From Amycolatopsis sp. CA-128772 (GTDB lineage Bacteria; Actinomycetota; Actinomycetes; Mycobacteriales; Pseudonocardiaceae): 64,000 nt of DNA. The notes under the pieces are model-generated. The model had not been told where the DNA came from. It saw only the letters and a program-made list of their open reading frames with translations, and did no database searches. Both the position numbers and the translations under genes were made by a program. The DNA lies in assembly GCF_002904295.1 (NCBI RefSeq), contig NZ_PPHG01000083.1, positions 124,001 to 188,000 on the forward strand. The letters run 5' to 3'. Positions 39,814-47,846 of the stretch are shown piece after piece (the first letter of the stretch is position 1; each line of letters begins with the position of its first letter).

Positions 39814-41655
39814 GTGACTTCTCCACGACCGCAGAGCCGCGTGCGTGCTTCCGAGCTGCGCGGCGACGTCTGGCTGAACACCGGCGGCCACCCGATCACC
39901 CTGGCCGAGCTGCGCGGCCGCGTCGTCCTGCTGGACTTCTGGACCAGCGGCTGCATCAACTGCCTCCACGTGCTCGATGAGCTGCGGCCCCTGGAGGCCG
40001 AGTTCGCGGACGTGCTGGTCACGATCGGTGTCCACTCGCCGAAGTTCCTGCACGAGGGCGAGCGCGCCTCGATCGAAGCCGCCGTCCGCCGCTACGAGGT
40101 GCACCACCCGGTCGTCAACGACCCGAAGATGGAGCTGTGGTCGCAGTACGCGGTCCGCGCGTGGCCGACGCTGGTCGTCGTCGACCCCGAGGGGTACGTC
40201 GTGCACGTCGCCGCCGGCGAAGGGCACGAAGAGGCGCTTCGCCGCGTCATCGCCGAGCTGGTGGCGAAGCACGAGGCGAAGGGGACGCTGCGTCGCGGCG
40301 GCAGCCCGTACGTGCCGGTCGAGGAGCAGCCCGGCGAGCTGCGGTTCCCGAGCAAGGCCGTCGCCACCGCCGAGGGGCGCGTGCTGGTCGCCGACACCGG
40401 GCACCACGCGATCGTCGAGTTCGCCTCGGACGGCGAGACCGTCATCCGCCGCTTCGGCAGCGGGGCCCGGGGTGGCGAGGACGGCCCGTTCGACCTCGCG
40501 ACCTTCGCGGAGCCGTCGGGCATCGCGCTGCTGCCGTACGACGTCGCCGAGCGCGTCGGCTACCACGCCGTCGTTGCCGACACGGCCGGGCACCGGCTGC
40601 GCGGCCTGGACCTGATCACCGGCGAGGTGACGACGGTCGCCGGCACCGGCGCGCAGTGGCGCAACGGGCCGGACGCCGGCAAGGGCGCCGAGGTCGACCT
40701 CACCAGCCCGTGGGACGTCGCCTGGTGGGGCCCGGCCGGCGGGGTCGTCGTCGCCATGGCGGGCAACCACACGCTCAGCGTCTTCGACCCGGTCAGCGGC
40801 ACGATCCGGCGCTTCGCCGGGACGACCGTCGAAGGCCTGCGCGACGGCGACGTCACCGAAGCGTTCTTCGCGCAGACGTCCGGCCTCGCCGTCGACGGCG
40901 ACAAGCTGTGGCTCGTCGACGCCGAGACGTCGGCGCTGCGCTGGATCGAGCCCGACGGCGAGTCGTTCACCGTGCACACCGCGATCGGCGTCGACCTGTT
41001 CTCCTTCGGCCACACCGACGGCCCGGCCGACAAGGCCCTGCTCCAGCACCCGCTGGGCCTGGCCGTGCTGCCCGGCGACAAGATCGCGATCGCCGACACC
41101 TACAACGGCGCCGTCCGCCGTTTCGACGTCTTCACCCGCGAGGTAACCACGATCGCCACCGGGCTCGCCGAGCCGCAGGGCCTGCTGCTGCACGACGGCG
41201 AGCTGCTGGTCGTCGAGTCCGCGGGCCACCGGATCGGCCCGCTGGACTCGTCGTCGGAGCCGGCGGTCGTGGCCGGCGACGCGCACGCTGTCCGCCGCCC
41301 GCCGACCGTGCTCGCGCCGGGTGAGATCGACTTTTCGGTCGTGTTCACGGCGCCGCCCGGCGAGAAGCTGGACGACCGCTTCGGCCCGTCGACGCGGCTG
41401 GAGATCAGCGCGTCGCCGCCGTCGCTGCTGGTCGACGGCGGTGGCACGGGCACGGACCTCAGCCGCAAGATCCGCCTCGCCGCGGGGGAAGGGGTGCTGC
41501 AGGTGGTCGCGCAGGCGGCGAGCTGCGACGACGGCAGCGAGCACCCGGCGTGCCGGATCACCCGGCAGGACTGGGGCGTGCCGGTGCGGCTCGAAAGCGG
41601 TGGGGCGAGCGAGCTGAGCTTGGTCATGGCCGGTGCGCCGCGGACTGCCGAGTAA
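39814..41655 (+). CDS. Thioredoxin-like/NHL-repeat fusion protein (NHLRC2-like)
   Basis: 613 residues. Residues 20-165 are a thioredoxin fold with the redox pair C47-I-N-C50 in FWTSGCINCLH and the cis-Pro in RAWPTLVVVDP. Residues 170-500 are an NHL beta-propeller (GRVLVADTGHHAIVEF, GDKIAIADTYNGAVRRF). A C-terminal beta-rich domain (505-613) follows. The same three-domain layout occurs in animal NHLRC2. Cytosolic, with no signal peptide. Function in bacteria unknown; thiol redox activity is inferred from CxxC. A stop codon lies 1 nt before the GroES-like gene, so they may form an operon. Confidence 0.87.
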   Translation: MTSPRPQSRVRASELRGDVWLNTGGHPITLAELRGRVVLLDFWTSGCINCLHVLDELRPLEAEFADVLVTIGVHSPKFLHEGERASIEAAVRRYEVHHPVVNDPKMELWSQYAVRAWPTLVVVDPEGYVVHVAAGEGHEEALRRVIAELVAKHEAKGTLRRGGSPYVPVEEQPGELRFPSKAVATAEGRVLVADTGHHAIVEFASDGETVIRRFGSGARGGEDGPFDLATFAEPSGIALLPYDVAERVGYHAVVADTAGHRLRGLDLITGEVTTVAGTGAQWRNGPDAGKGAEVDLTSPWDVAWWGPAGGVVVAMAGNHTLSVFDPVSGTIRRFAGTTVEGLRDGDVTEAFFAQTSGLAVDGDKLWLVDAETSALRWIEPDGESFTVHTAIGVDLFSFGHTDGPADKALLQHPLGLAVLPGDKIAIADTYNGAVRRFDVFTREVTTIATGLAEPQGLLLHDGELLVVESAGHRIGPLDSSSEPAVVAGDAHAVRRPPTVLAPGEIDFSVVFTAPPGEKLDDRFGPSTRLEISASPPSLLVDGGGTGTDLSRKIRLAAGEGVLQVVAQAASCDDGSEHPACRITRQDWGVPVRLESGGASELSLVMAGAPRTAE

Positions 41656-41656
41656 C

Positions 41657-41989
41657 ATGCAGGCCGTGTCAGCCGGGCCGAAACTCGAAATCCAGATGCT
41701 GCACGACCGCGTGCTCGTGCGGCTGTCGCCGGAAGAGGGCGAGCGCCGCAGCAGCGGCGGCATCGTGATCCCCGCGACGGCGCAGGTCGCGCGCCGGCTC
41801 GCCTGGGGTGATGTACTGGGCGTGGGCAACAGTGTGCGCAACGTCAAGACGGGCGACCGCGTGCTGTTCAACCCGGAGGACCAGCTCGAGGTGGAAATCC
41901 AGGGCGAGGGGCACCTGGTGATGCGCGAACGCGACATCCACGCGGTGGCGACCGAGCGGACCGAGCACGGGACGGGGCTTTACCTGTAG
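41657..41989 (+). CDS. GroES-like co-chaperonin paralogue
   Basis: 110 residues. IQMLHDRVLVRLSPEEGERR followed by SSGGIVIPATAQ is the Cpn10 opening, and VKTGDRVLFNPEDQLEVEIQ with the C-terminal LVMRERDIHAV completes the beta-barrel. The mobile loop lacks the usual IVL anchor pattern (it reads SSGGIVIPAT, with the hydrophobic IVI present). No groEL is adjacent. ATG 41657 or GTG 41666 may be the start. It is separate from the expected main groES/groEL locus, so probably a specialised paralogue. Confidence 0.75.
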   Translation: MQAVSAGPKLEIQMLHDRVLVRLSPEEGERRSSGGIVIPATAQVARRLAWGDVLGVGNSVRNVKTGDRVLFNPEDQLEVEIQGEGHLVMRERDIHAVATERTEHGTGLYL

Positions 41990-42013
41990 GTCGGTCCCGC
42001 GGAAGGCAGGGGC

Positions 42014-44296
42014 GTGGCAGACGAAGAGGTGACCGAGGGCGCGGACGTGCGGACCGACCCGCCGGCCGAGCCCGCGGAGTTCGCGGTGCCGGCCGCCGAG
42101 GTGTGGCCCGACGCCCAGCCGGAGCTGCCGCCGGGTGAGCGGACCGCCGCAGCGGCCGCTCCGGAGCCGGTGATCGAGCAGGGCGGCGCGGAGCCACCCA
42201 AGCGACGGCCCGCCCCGGCTGAGGCCGCGACCGAGCCGGACTTGCCGGCGGTCGCCCCCGAGCGGCCCGCCCCGGCTGAGGCCGCGACTGAGCCGGACTT
42301 GCCGGCGGTCGCCCCCGAGCGGCCCGCCCCGGCTGAGGCCGCGACTGAGCCGGACTTGCCGGTCACCGAGACCGTGCCGGCCGTCGAGACCGGAGCCGAG
42401 CCGTCGTCGGCTGAGGCCACCGTTGCTGCCGGATTGCCGCCGGTCTGGCCCGTCGCGGAACCCGATGTTCCCGCCAAACCCGCCGGCGCGGAGGCCGCCC
42501 CCACCACCGATCTCTTCTCCGACGATCTGCTCGGCGAGCTGCTCGAAACCCCCGTGCCGCCGGCCGTTCCGGATACCCCGGCTCGGAAGCTGCGCCAGGG
42601 CGTGGCCCGGACCATGATGGCCATCGGGCTCGCGCTCGGCCTGTTCGTCATCTTCTACGCCATCGATCTCGCCGTCAGCGCCGGGGATGTTCCGCGCGGG
42701 GTGACCGTGGCCGGGATCGATGTCGGGGGGCTCTCCCACGCCGAGGCCGAAGCCAAGCTGCGGAAGGAGCTCGAGCCGCGGCTGATCCGGCCCGTGGTCG
42801 TCCACGGCGGGGATGTGCAGGCCGAGCTCGCGCCCGCGCAGTCCGGCCTCGGGCTCGACTGGCCGAACACCCTCGGGCTCGCCGGGCACCAGCCGCTCAG
42901 CCCGATCACGCGGATCATGTCCTTCTTCACCAGCCGCGAGGTCGGGGTCGCCACGCGCACCGACCAGAACCGGATCGGCGACGCCCTGCGCGAGCTCGCC
43001 GAGGGCAGGCTGAACCACCCCGCCACCGAAGGCTCGGTCGGGTTCACGCCGATCGAGGGCAGCGACGGCGGCGTCACGCCCTACCCGATCCTGCCGCGGC
43101 AGGGGCAGCAGCTCACCGATCTCGCCGGCGCCGTGCACACCGTCACCGACCACTGGCTCGACCCGGGCGGGGTCAAGCTCGCCATGGCGATCACGCCGGT
43201 GCGGGCCACCGCGGCCGGGGTGCAGGCCGCCTTCCAGCAGACCGTCGTGCCCGCCGTGGCGAAGCCGGTCGTCGTGCACGGTCAGGGCAAGGACGTCCCG
43301 CTGAAGCCGGTGGCGATCGCGTCGGCGTTCCAGTTCGCGCCCGTCGAGGGCGGGGCCGTCGAGGTCCGGATCGACCAGGGCAAGCTGCAGGCCGCGCTCA
43401 AGGACGACCTCGCGAGCACCGAGACCGACGGCAAGGACGCGCAGGTCGTCTTCAGTGGCGACCAGCCCACCGTCGAGCCCTCCGAGGACGCCCGCAAGGT
43501 CGACTGGGGGAAGACCTTCCTCCCCCTCATCGAGGTCCTCAAGAAGACGGACCAGCGCGATCTCCCGGTCGTCTACAGCGCGTCGGCACCCAGCGTGACC
43601 ACCGACGCCGCCAACGCGCTCGGCATCAAGGAGGTCATCGGCGAGTTCACCACCGGTGACCTGGCCGGCCCGGCCGCGACGAACAACGGGACGCTCGCCG
43701 CCCGCGTGTCCGGCACGATCGTCAAGCCCGGCGAGACGTTCAGCCTCGGCGGCCGCTCCGGACCGCGCACCGCGGACGCCGGCTACGTGCCCGCCCCGGT
43801 CGACGAGGACGGCACCGGCCCGGACGTCGTCGGCGGCGGCGTCTCGCAGCTGGCGTCCACTTTGTACAACGCCGGCTACTTCGCCGGTCTCGCCGACGCC
43901 GGTCACCTGAACCACGACCACTACCTCGACCGCTACCCGGCCGGCCGCGACGCCAAGGCCGTCAACGCCGACGGCAGCCCCGTCGAGCTCAAGCTGACCA
44001 ACGACGCGGCGACCGGCATCGCCATCCAGGCCACGGTGTCCGGCGATTCGGTGACCGTCCGGATCTGGGGCACCCGGCGCTTCCGCGTCGAGAGCCAGAC
44101 CGGCGCGCAGACCCCCGGCGACCCGCCCCCGATCCAGTTCGGCTCCGGTGGGAGCGGCCCGTGCCGGCCGTCGATCGGCTCGTCCGGGTTCAGCGTCACC
44201 GACACGCGCGTCTTCTACGACATCGCGAGCGGCGCCGAGGTCAGGCGGACGTCGCACACGGCGACCTACGGCCCGCTTCCGACCGTTCTGTGTTGA
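42014..44296 (+). CDS. VanW family protein with peptidoglycan-binding domain and N-terminal repeats
   Basis: 760 residues. Residues 1-190 are a disordered Ala/Glu/Pro region with three near-identical 19-residue repeats (65-116). A single transmembrane helix (about 200-220, MMAIGLALGLFVIFYAIDLA) is followed by a YoaR/PG_binding_4 domain (GVTVAGIDVGGLSHAEAEAK) and a C-terminal VanW domain (KPGETFSLGGRSGPRTADAG, then VVGGGVSQLASTLYNAGYFA). Likely a cell-wall-associated protein with its bulk outside the membrane. The VanW function is unknown. GTG 42014 follows AAGGCAGGGG. Confidence 0.85.
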   Translation: MADEEVTEGADVRTDPPAEPAEFAVPAAEVWPDAQPELPPGERTAAAAAPEPVIEQGGAEPPKRRPAPAEAATEPDLPAVAPERPAPAEAATEPDLPAVAPERPAPAEAATEPDLPVTETVPAVETGAEPSSAEATVAAGLPPVWPVAEPDVPAKPAGAEAAPTTDLFSDDLLGELLETPVPPAVPDTPARKLRQGVARTMMAIGLALGLFVIFYAIDLAVSAGDVPRGVTVAGIDVGGLSHAEAEAKLRKELEPRLIRPVVVHGGDVQAELAPAQSGLGLDWPNTLGLAGHQPLSPITRIMSFFTSREVGVATRTDQNRIGDALRELAEGRLNHPATEGSVGFTPIEGSDGGVTPYPILPRQGQQLTDLAGAVHTVTDHWLDPGGVKLAMAITPVRATAAGVQAAFQQTVVPAVAKPVVVHGQGKDVPLKPVAIASAFQFAPVEGGAVEVRIDQGKLQAALKDDLASTETDGKDAQVVFSGDQPTVEPSEDARKVDWGKTFLPLIEVLKKTDQRDLPVVYSASAPSVTTDAANALGIKEVIGEFTTGDLAGPAATNNGTLAARVSGTIVKPGETFSLGGRSGPRTADAGYVPAPVDEDGTGPDVVGGGVSQLASTLYNAGYFAGLADAGHLNHDHYLDRYPAGRDAKAVNADGSPVELKLTNDAATGIAIQATVSGDSVTVRIWGTRRFRVESQTGAQTPGDPPPIQFGSGGSGPCRPSIGSSGFSVTDTRVFYDIASGAEVRRTSHTATYGPLPTVLC
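42206..42361 (+). repeat. 57-bp coding tandem repeat in the vanW-like gene
   Basis: Units at 42206-42262, 42263-42319 and a partial 42320-42361 encode RPAPAEAATEPDLPAVAPE. The copies differ by single silent changes (C/T), showing recent expansion. Copy number may vary between strains. Confidence 0.85.
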
Positions 44297-44300
44297 GTTG

Positions 44301-45008
44301 TCAGCGAAGGACCATGCACCCCGCCTCCTCGAAGTCGCGCAACCAGGCCGGTTCCCGGAGCTGCTTGTTCCACCGCAGATCCAGTTTGTCCAGTTTGGAC
44401 AGCCGGGCCAACGACGCGGGCAGCGTCGTCAACGAGTTCTCCCGCAGGTCCAGCTGACGCAGCTCGCCCAGCAACCCGATCGACGACGGCAGAGATGTCA
44501 GCCAGTTGCCGCGCAGGTGCAGCTCCCGCAACGCACCCAGCGCCCCGATCGACTCCGGCAACGCGGTCAGCTCGTTGCGGTAGAGCCGGAGTTCGCGCAG
44601 CGCCGTGAACCCCGAAAGGTCCGCCGGGAGGGCCGTGAGCCGGTTGTCCGTGCACCCCAGGTACCGCAGCTTCCCCAGCCGGCACCAGGCGTCCGGGAAC
44701 TCCGTCAGCCGGTTGTCGCTGACGTACAGGTACTCGGTGAGCCCGGCCAGCTCGCCCAGCTCGTCCGGCAGCGAGTCGAACCGGTTGTGCGCCAGGTCGA
44801 GCGTGTGCAGTGACGTCAGCGCCGAAATCCCCGGCGGCAGCGCGGAAATCCGGTTCGCCGCGAGGTTCAGCACGCGCAGCCCGGTCAACGACCACAGCGA
44901 CCCGGGCACCTCCGAGATCGAGTTCTTGTACAGGTCGAGCTGCGTGACGTCGACCGGCACCGAAGGCACCGACGTCAGCCCCTGACCGCTCAGCTCCAGC
45001 ACCGTCAT
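44301..45008 (-). CDS. Leucine-rich repeat protein
   Basis: 235 residues made almost wholly of eight or nine 23-residue leucine-rich repeats of the pattern LxxLxLxxNxLxxLPxxIGxL, e.g. LRELHLRGNWLTSLPSSIG. There is no signal peptide or membrane anchor, so it is cytosolic and probably a protein-protein interaction module. ATG 45008 shares one base with the stop of the preceding XRE regulator gene (TGATG), so the two are translationally coupled. Its 3' end lies 4 nt from the convergent vanW-like gene. Function unknown. Confidence 0.85.
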   Translation of the reverse strand: MTVLELSGQGLTSVPSVPVDVTQLDLYKNSISEVPGSLWSLTGLRVLNLAANRISALPPGISALTSLHTLDLAHNRFDSLPDELGELAGLTEYLYVSDNRLTEFPDAWCRLGKLRYLGCTDNRLTALPADLSGFTALRELRLYRNELTALPESIGALGALRELHLRGNWLTSLPSSIGLLGELRQLDLRENSLTTLPASLARLSKLDKLDLRWNKQLREPAWLRDFEEAGCMVLR

Positions 45009-45844
45009 CACGACCGCCGGGTCCGGGACAGCAACGCCCACGTCGAGGCATCGTCCGGAGTGGACACCTGGATCCGCAGGCCCGGCGCCTCCGACACGGC
45101 CAGCTCGGTCAGCCGGAAGTGCATCCGGCCCGCCCGCGGGTGCTCGAACCGCCGCAGCCTCGGCCGCGGCTCCGCCACCTCGTGCCGCGCCCACAGCCCG
45201 GCGAACTCCGGGCTCAGCGCGGACAGCCGCCGGATGTCCTCCTCCCACGACGGATCCCCGACGTGGCTGCCGTACTCGGCGCGCATCCGCGCGACCATGT
45301 GCGGCACCTCCTCGTCGTAGTTCAGCAGGAACCGCCGCGCGTTCGGCTCGGTCACGCAGCACCACAGCAGGTTCTTGTGCAGGCAGGGCAGGCTGTGCCA
45401 CTCCCAGAACAGGTCCTCCTGCGCCGCGTTCGACGCCAGGACGTCGAACCGGCCGTTGACCACGGTGGCCGGCAGCGGGTCGAGCGCGCGCAGCACCTCG
45501 CCGACCGCGTCCGGCACCACCTCGACCGACGACGGCAGCCGCGACGGCGTCAGCTCCGCCAGCCGGTACAGGTGCTCGCGCTCGGGGTGGTCCATCCGCA
45601 GCGTGCGCGCCACGGCGTCGAGCACCTGCGCGCTCGCGTTGATCGGCCGCCCCTGTTCGAGCCACGTGTACCAGGTGACGCCGACGCCGGCGAGCAGCGC
45701 GACCTCCTCCCGCCGCAACCCGCTGGTGCGACGGCGCACGCCGGGCGGCAGCCCGACCTCGGCCGGGCCGATCCGCGCCCGGCACGCCTTGAGGAACTGG
45801 CCGAGTTCCTCCCGGCGGCTGGTGTGGACCTGCGTTGACGTCAT
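45008..45844 (-). CDS. XRE-type regulator with MmyB-like ligand domain
   Basis: 278 residues. An N-terminal HTH (LGQFLKACRARIGPAEVGLP, then TSGLRREEVALLAGVGVTWY and TWLEQGR) is followed by an MmyB-like ligand-binding domain (about 100-278; FDVLASNAAQEDLFWEWHSL, later FEHPRAGRMHFRLTELAVSE). Such regulators often repress a divergent MFS or oxidoreductase gene and sense fatty acids or drugs. It diverges from the MFS exporter across a 110-bp region with three CCGGAG repeats. ATG 45844. Confidence 0.86.
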   Translation of the reverse strand: MTSTQVHTSRREELGQFLKACRARIGPAEVGLPPGVRRRTSGLRREEVALLAGVGVTWYTWLEQGRPINASAQVLDAVARTLRMDHPEREHLYRLAELTPSRLPSSVEVVPDAVGEVLRALDPLPATVVNGRFDVLASNAAQEDLFWEWHSLPCLHKNLLWCCVTEPNARRFLLNYDEEVPHMVARMRAEYGSHVGDPSWEEDIRRLSALSPEFAGLWARHEVAEPRPRLRRFEHPRAGRMHFRLTELAVSEAPGLRIQVSTPDDASTWALLSRTRRS

Positions 45845-45876
45845 ACCGGCATGGTGCCCGAGGGGTACGACATTTT

Positions 45877-45936
45877 CCGGAGAAGCAGGTGTTCCCAGTA
45901 CCAGCACCAGCAGGCTCTCTCCGGAGGAAACCGGAG
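45877..45936. promoter_or_regulatory. CCGGAG repeats in the XRE/MFS divergent promoter
   Basis: CCGGAG at 45877-45882, 45921-45926 and 45931-45936; the last two are exactly 10 bp apart and the first two carry a TTTCCGGAGAA / CTCCGGAGG context. Likely binding sites of the divergent XRE regulator. Confidence 0.5.
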
Positions 45937-45954
45937 AACCCCAAGGTCGGACGC

Positions 45955-47370
45955 ATGACACTGACCACCCCTGTCCCGGCTACCCCGGACCGGGCCGCCC
46001 GGCCGGACCGGCGGCCGTGGTTCATGCTGGCCGTCCTGCTGCTCGGCCAGTTCATGGCGCTGCTCGACGTCACCGTCGTGAACGTCGCCATGACCGACAT
46101 CCGCTCCGACCTGCACGCGTCCGGCGCCGCGCTGCAGCTCGTCGTTTCCGGCTACACCGTGGGCTACGCGATGTTGCTGATCACCGGCGCCCGCGTCGGC
46201 GAGCTGTTCGGACGGCGACGGCTGTTCGTCACCGGCGTCATCGCCTTCACCGCCTGCTCGCTGCTCTGCGGGTTCGCGCCCGATCCGGTGACGCTCATCG
46301 TCGCGCGGATCGCCCAGGGCGCCGGCGCCGCGTTGATGATGCCGCAGGTCATCAGCGTCATCCAGGCGCAGTTCACCGGCCCGGCGCGGGCCCGGGCGCT
46401 CAGCGCGTACACCGCGGTCATCTCCGTCGCCTTCGTGGCCGGCCAGGTCCTCGGCGGGGTGCTCGTCGGCGCCGACCTCTTCGGCGCGGGCTGGCGGCCC
46501 ATCTTCCTGGTGAACGTGCCGATCGGCGTGCTCGTGGCCGTGCTCGCGCTGCGGCTGGTGCCCGGCGGCGCGGCGAAGGCGGGCCGCCGGCTCGACCTGG
46601 CCGGCCTGGCGATCGCCGTCCCGGCGGTGGTGCTCGTCGTGCTGCCGCTGGTTCTCGGCCACGAGACCGGCTGGCCCGCGTGGACGTTCGGCTCCCTCGC
46701 GGCGGGCGTGCTGCTGGCCATGCTGTTCGTGGTGGTGGAACGCCGCGTGCGCGACCCGCTGGTCAACCTCGGCGTCCTCAAGGTCCGTGGGGTCGCACCG
46801 GGCCTGGCCGCGCTGGCCACCGGCGTGGCGTCCTACGGCGGGTTCCTCTTCTGCGTGGCGCTGCACCTGCAGGGGGGCCTCGGGGAGACGGCGCTGGCCG
46901 CCGGCCTGACCATGGCGCCCGGCGGCGTGGTCTTCGGCATCTGCGGCTTCTTCTGGCACAAGCTGCCGGAGCGCGTCCACGCGGCGTTGACGCCGAGCGG
47001 TTACGTCGGGTCGGCGATCGCGTACGCGCTGCTCGGGCTGAGCCTGCGCGACGGCGGCAAGGGCGGCGTGCTGTTCTTCGCCGCGCTGCTGCTGTTCGGC
47101 CTGTCCATGGGCCTGGCGTTCGGGTCGCTCATGGCGCACGCCCTCACCCACGTCCCGATCGCGAGCGCGGCGGACGCCAGCGGCCTGCTCACGACGACGT
47201 TGCAGCTCGGCCAGGTCGTGGGGGTGGCGACGTTCGGCAGCCTGTTCCTGACGCTGGCCGGCGGGTCGTCCGCGCACGCCATCACCACGACGATGCTCTG
47301 GGCGGCGGCGTTGCTGCTGGCCGGCACCGGCTTCGCCGTCGCGCTGGCCCGCGCGTCGGCCCGGCGGTAG
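45955..47370 (+). CDS. MFS drug exporter (EmrB/QacA, DHA2 type)
   Basis: 471 residues with 14 predicted membrane helices. Motif A GARVGELFGRRRLFVTGV and the helix-1 motif LDVTVVNVAMTDIRSDL are those of DHA2 proton-driven drug exporters; motif C-like GQVLGGVLVGADLFGAGWRPIFLVN follows. ATG 45955 is used; upstream frame extension to 45835 would cover the promoter region. Probable substrate: a toxic organic compound sensed by the divergent XRE regulator. Confidence 0.9.
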   Translation: MTLTTPVPATPDRAARPDRRPWFMLAVLLLGQFMALLDVTVVNVAMTDIRSDLHASGAALQLVVSGYTVGYAMLLITGARVGELFGRRRLFVTGVIAFTACSLLCGFAPDPVTLIVARIAQGAGAALMMPQVISVIQAQFTGPARARALSAYTAVISVAFVAGQVLGGVLVGADLFGAGWRPIFLVNVPIGVLVAVLALRLVPGGAAKAGRRLDLAGLAIAVPAVVLVVLPLVLGHETGWPAWTFGSLAAGVLLAMLFVVVERRVRDPLVNLGVLKVRGVAPGLAALATGVASYGGFLFCVALHLQGGLGETALAAGLTMAPGGVVFGICGFFWHKLPERVHAALTPSGYVGSAIAYALLGLSLRDGGKGGVLFFAALLLFGLSMGLAFGSLMAHALTHVPIASAADASGLLTTTLQLGQVVGVATFGSLFLTLAGGSSAHAITTTMLWAAALLLAGTGFAVALARASARR

Positions 47371-47381
47371 GCACGGAAAAA

Positions 47382-47417
47382 GCCCGGCCGGTTCACCCGA
47401 AGGTGAACCGGCCGGGC
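47382..47417 (-). terminator. Strong bidirectional terminator between MFS and GlsB-like genes
   Basis: A perfect 16-bp stem (47382-47397 with 47402-47417) closed by a CGAA loop. On the minus strand it is followed by TTTTT, a canonical terminator for the GlsB-like gene; it also lies 12 nt after the MFS stop. Confidence 0.85.
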
Positions 47418-47431
47418 CGGATCCTGAGGTG

Positions 47432-47707
47432 TTACCGCGTTACGCCACGACGGCCGTAGGCGCCCGCGGCGATGCTCACACCGATCGCGGCCAGGACGAC
47501 CTGGGTGAGGATCTCCAGCCAGTCGATGCCGTTGGTGTCGGCGTACCCGAGACCGCGCGCGATGGCCGTGCCGATGAAGGCGGCGATGATACCGATCACG
47601 ATGGTCAGCCAGATCGGGATGTTCTGCTTGCCGGGAGCGAGCAGCCGGCCCAGAACGCCGATGATCAGCCCGACGATGATGGCGCTGATGATGCCGGCGA
47701 CAGTCAT
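47432..47707 (-). CDS. GlsB/YeaQ/YmgE family small membrane protein
   Basis: 91 residues: three hydrophobic helices with IISAIIVGLIIGVLGRLLAP, then NIPIWLTIVIGIIAAFIGTA and VLAAIGVSIAAGAYGRRG. This transglycosylase-associated (GlsB/YeaQ) family is stress-induced in several bacteria; no enzymatic activity is known. ATG 47707 has GAGGAG 8 nt upstream. Monocistronic between two terminators. Confidence 0.9.
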   Translation of the reverse strand: MTVAGIISAIIVGLIIGVLGRLLAPGKQNIPIWLTIVIGIIAAFIGTAIARGLGYADTNGIDWLEILTQVVLAAIGVSIAAGAYGRRGVTR

Positions 47708-47793
47708 CACTATCTCCTCTCGGTGATCGCGGGTCCGGCCACTCGGTCCCGCGACTCTCGGAGACGGAATTCCCCGGCGGTTGGCCCTCGAAA

Positions 47794-47835
47794 CGCCGAA
47801 GGGCCCCTTCCGGGTGGGGAAGGGGCCCTTCGGCG
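47794..47835 (-). terminator. Terminator of the FadE5-like gene
   Basis: 18-bp perfect stem (47794-47811 with 47818-47835), 6-nt loop, 11 nt after the stop of the minus-strand acyl-CoA dehydrogenase gene. Confidence 0.8.
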
Positions 47836-47846
47836 GAACACGTTGA

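Noticed and set aside
42206..42361. Possible CRISPR array from the regular 57-bp repeats
   Set aside because: The units are contiguous, in frame and coding, with no spacers.
41669..44257. 862-codon frame antisense to the vanW-like gene
   Set aside because: The plus-strand VanW protein has clear domains; the antisense frame has low-complexity composition only.
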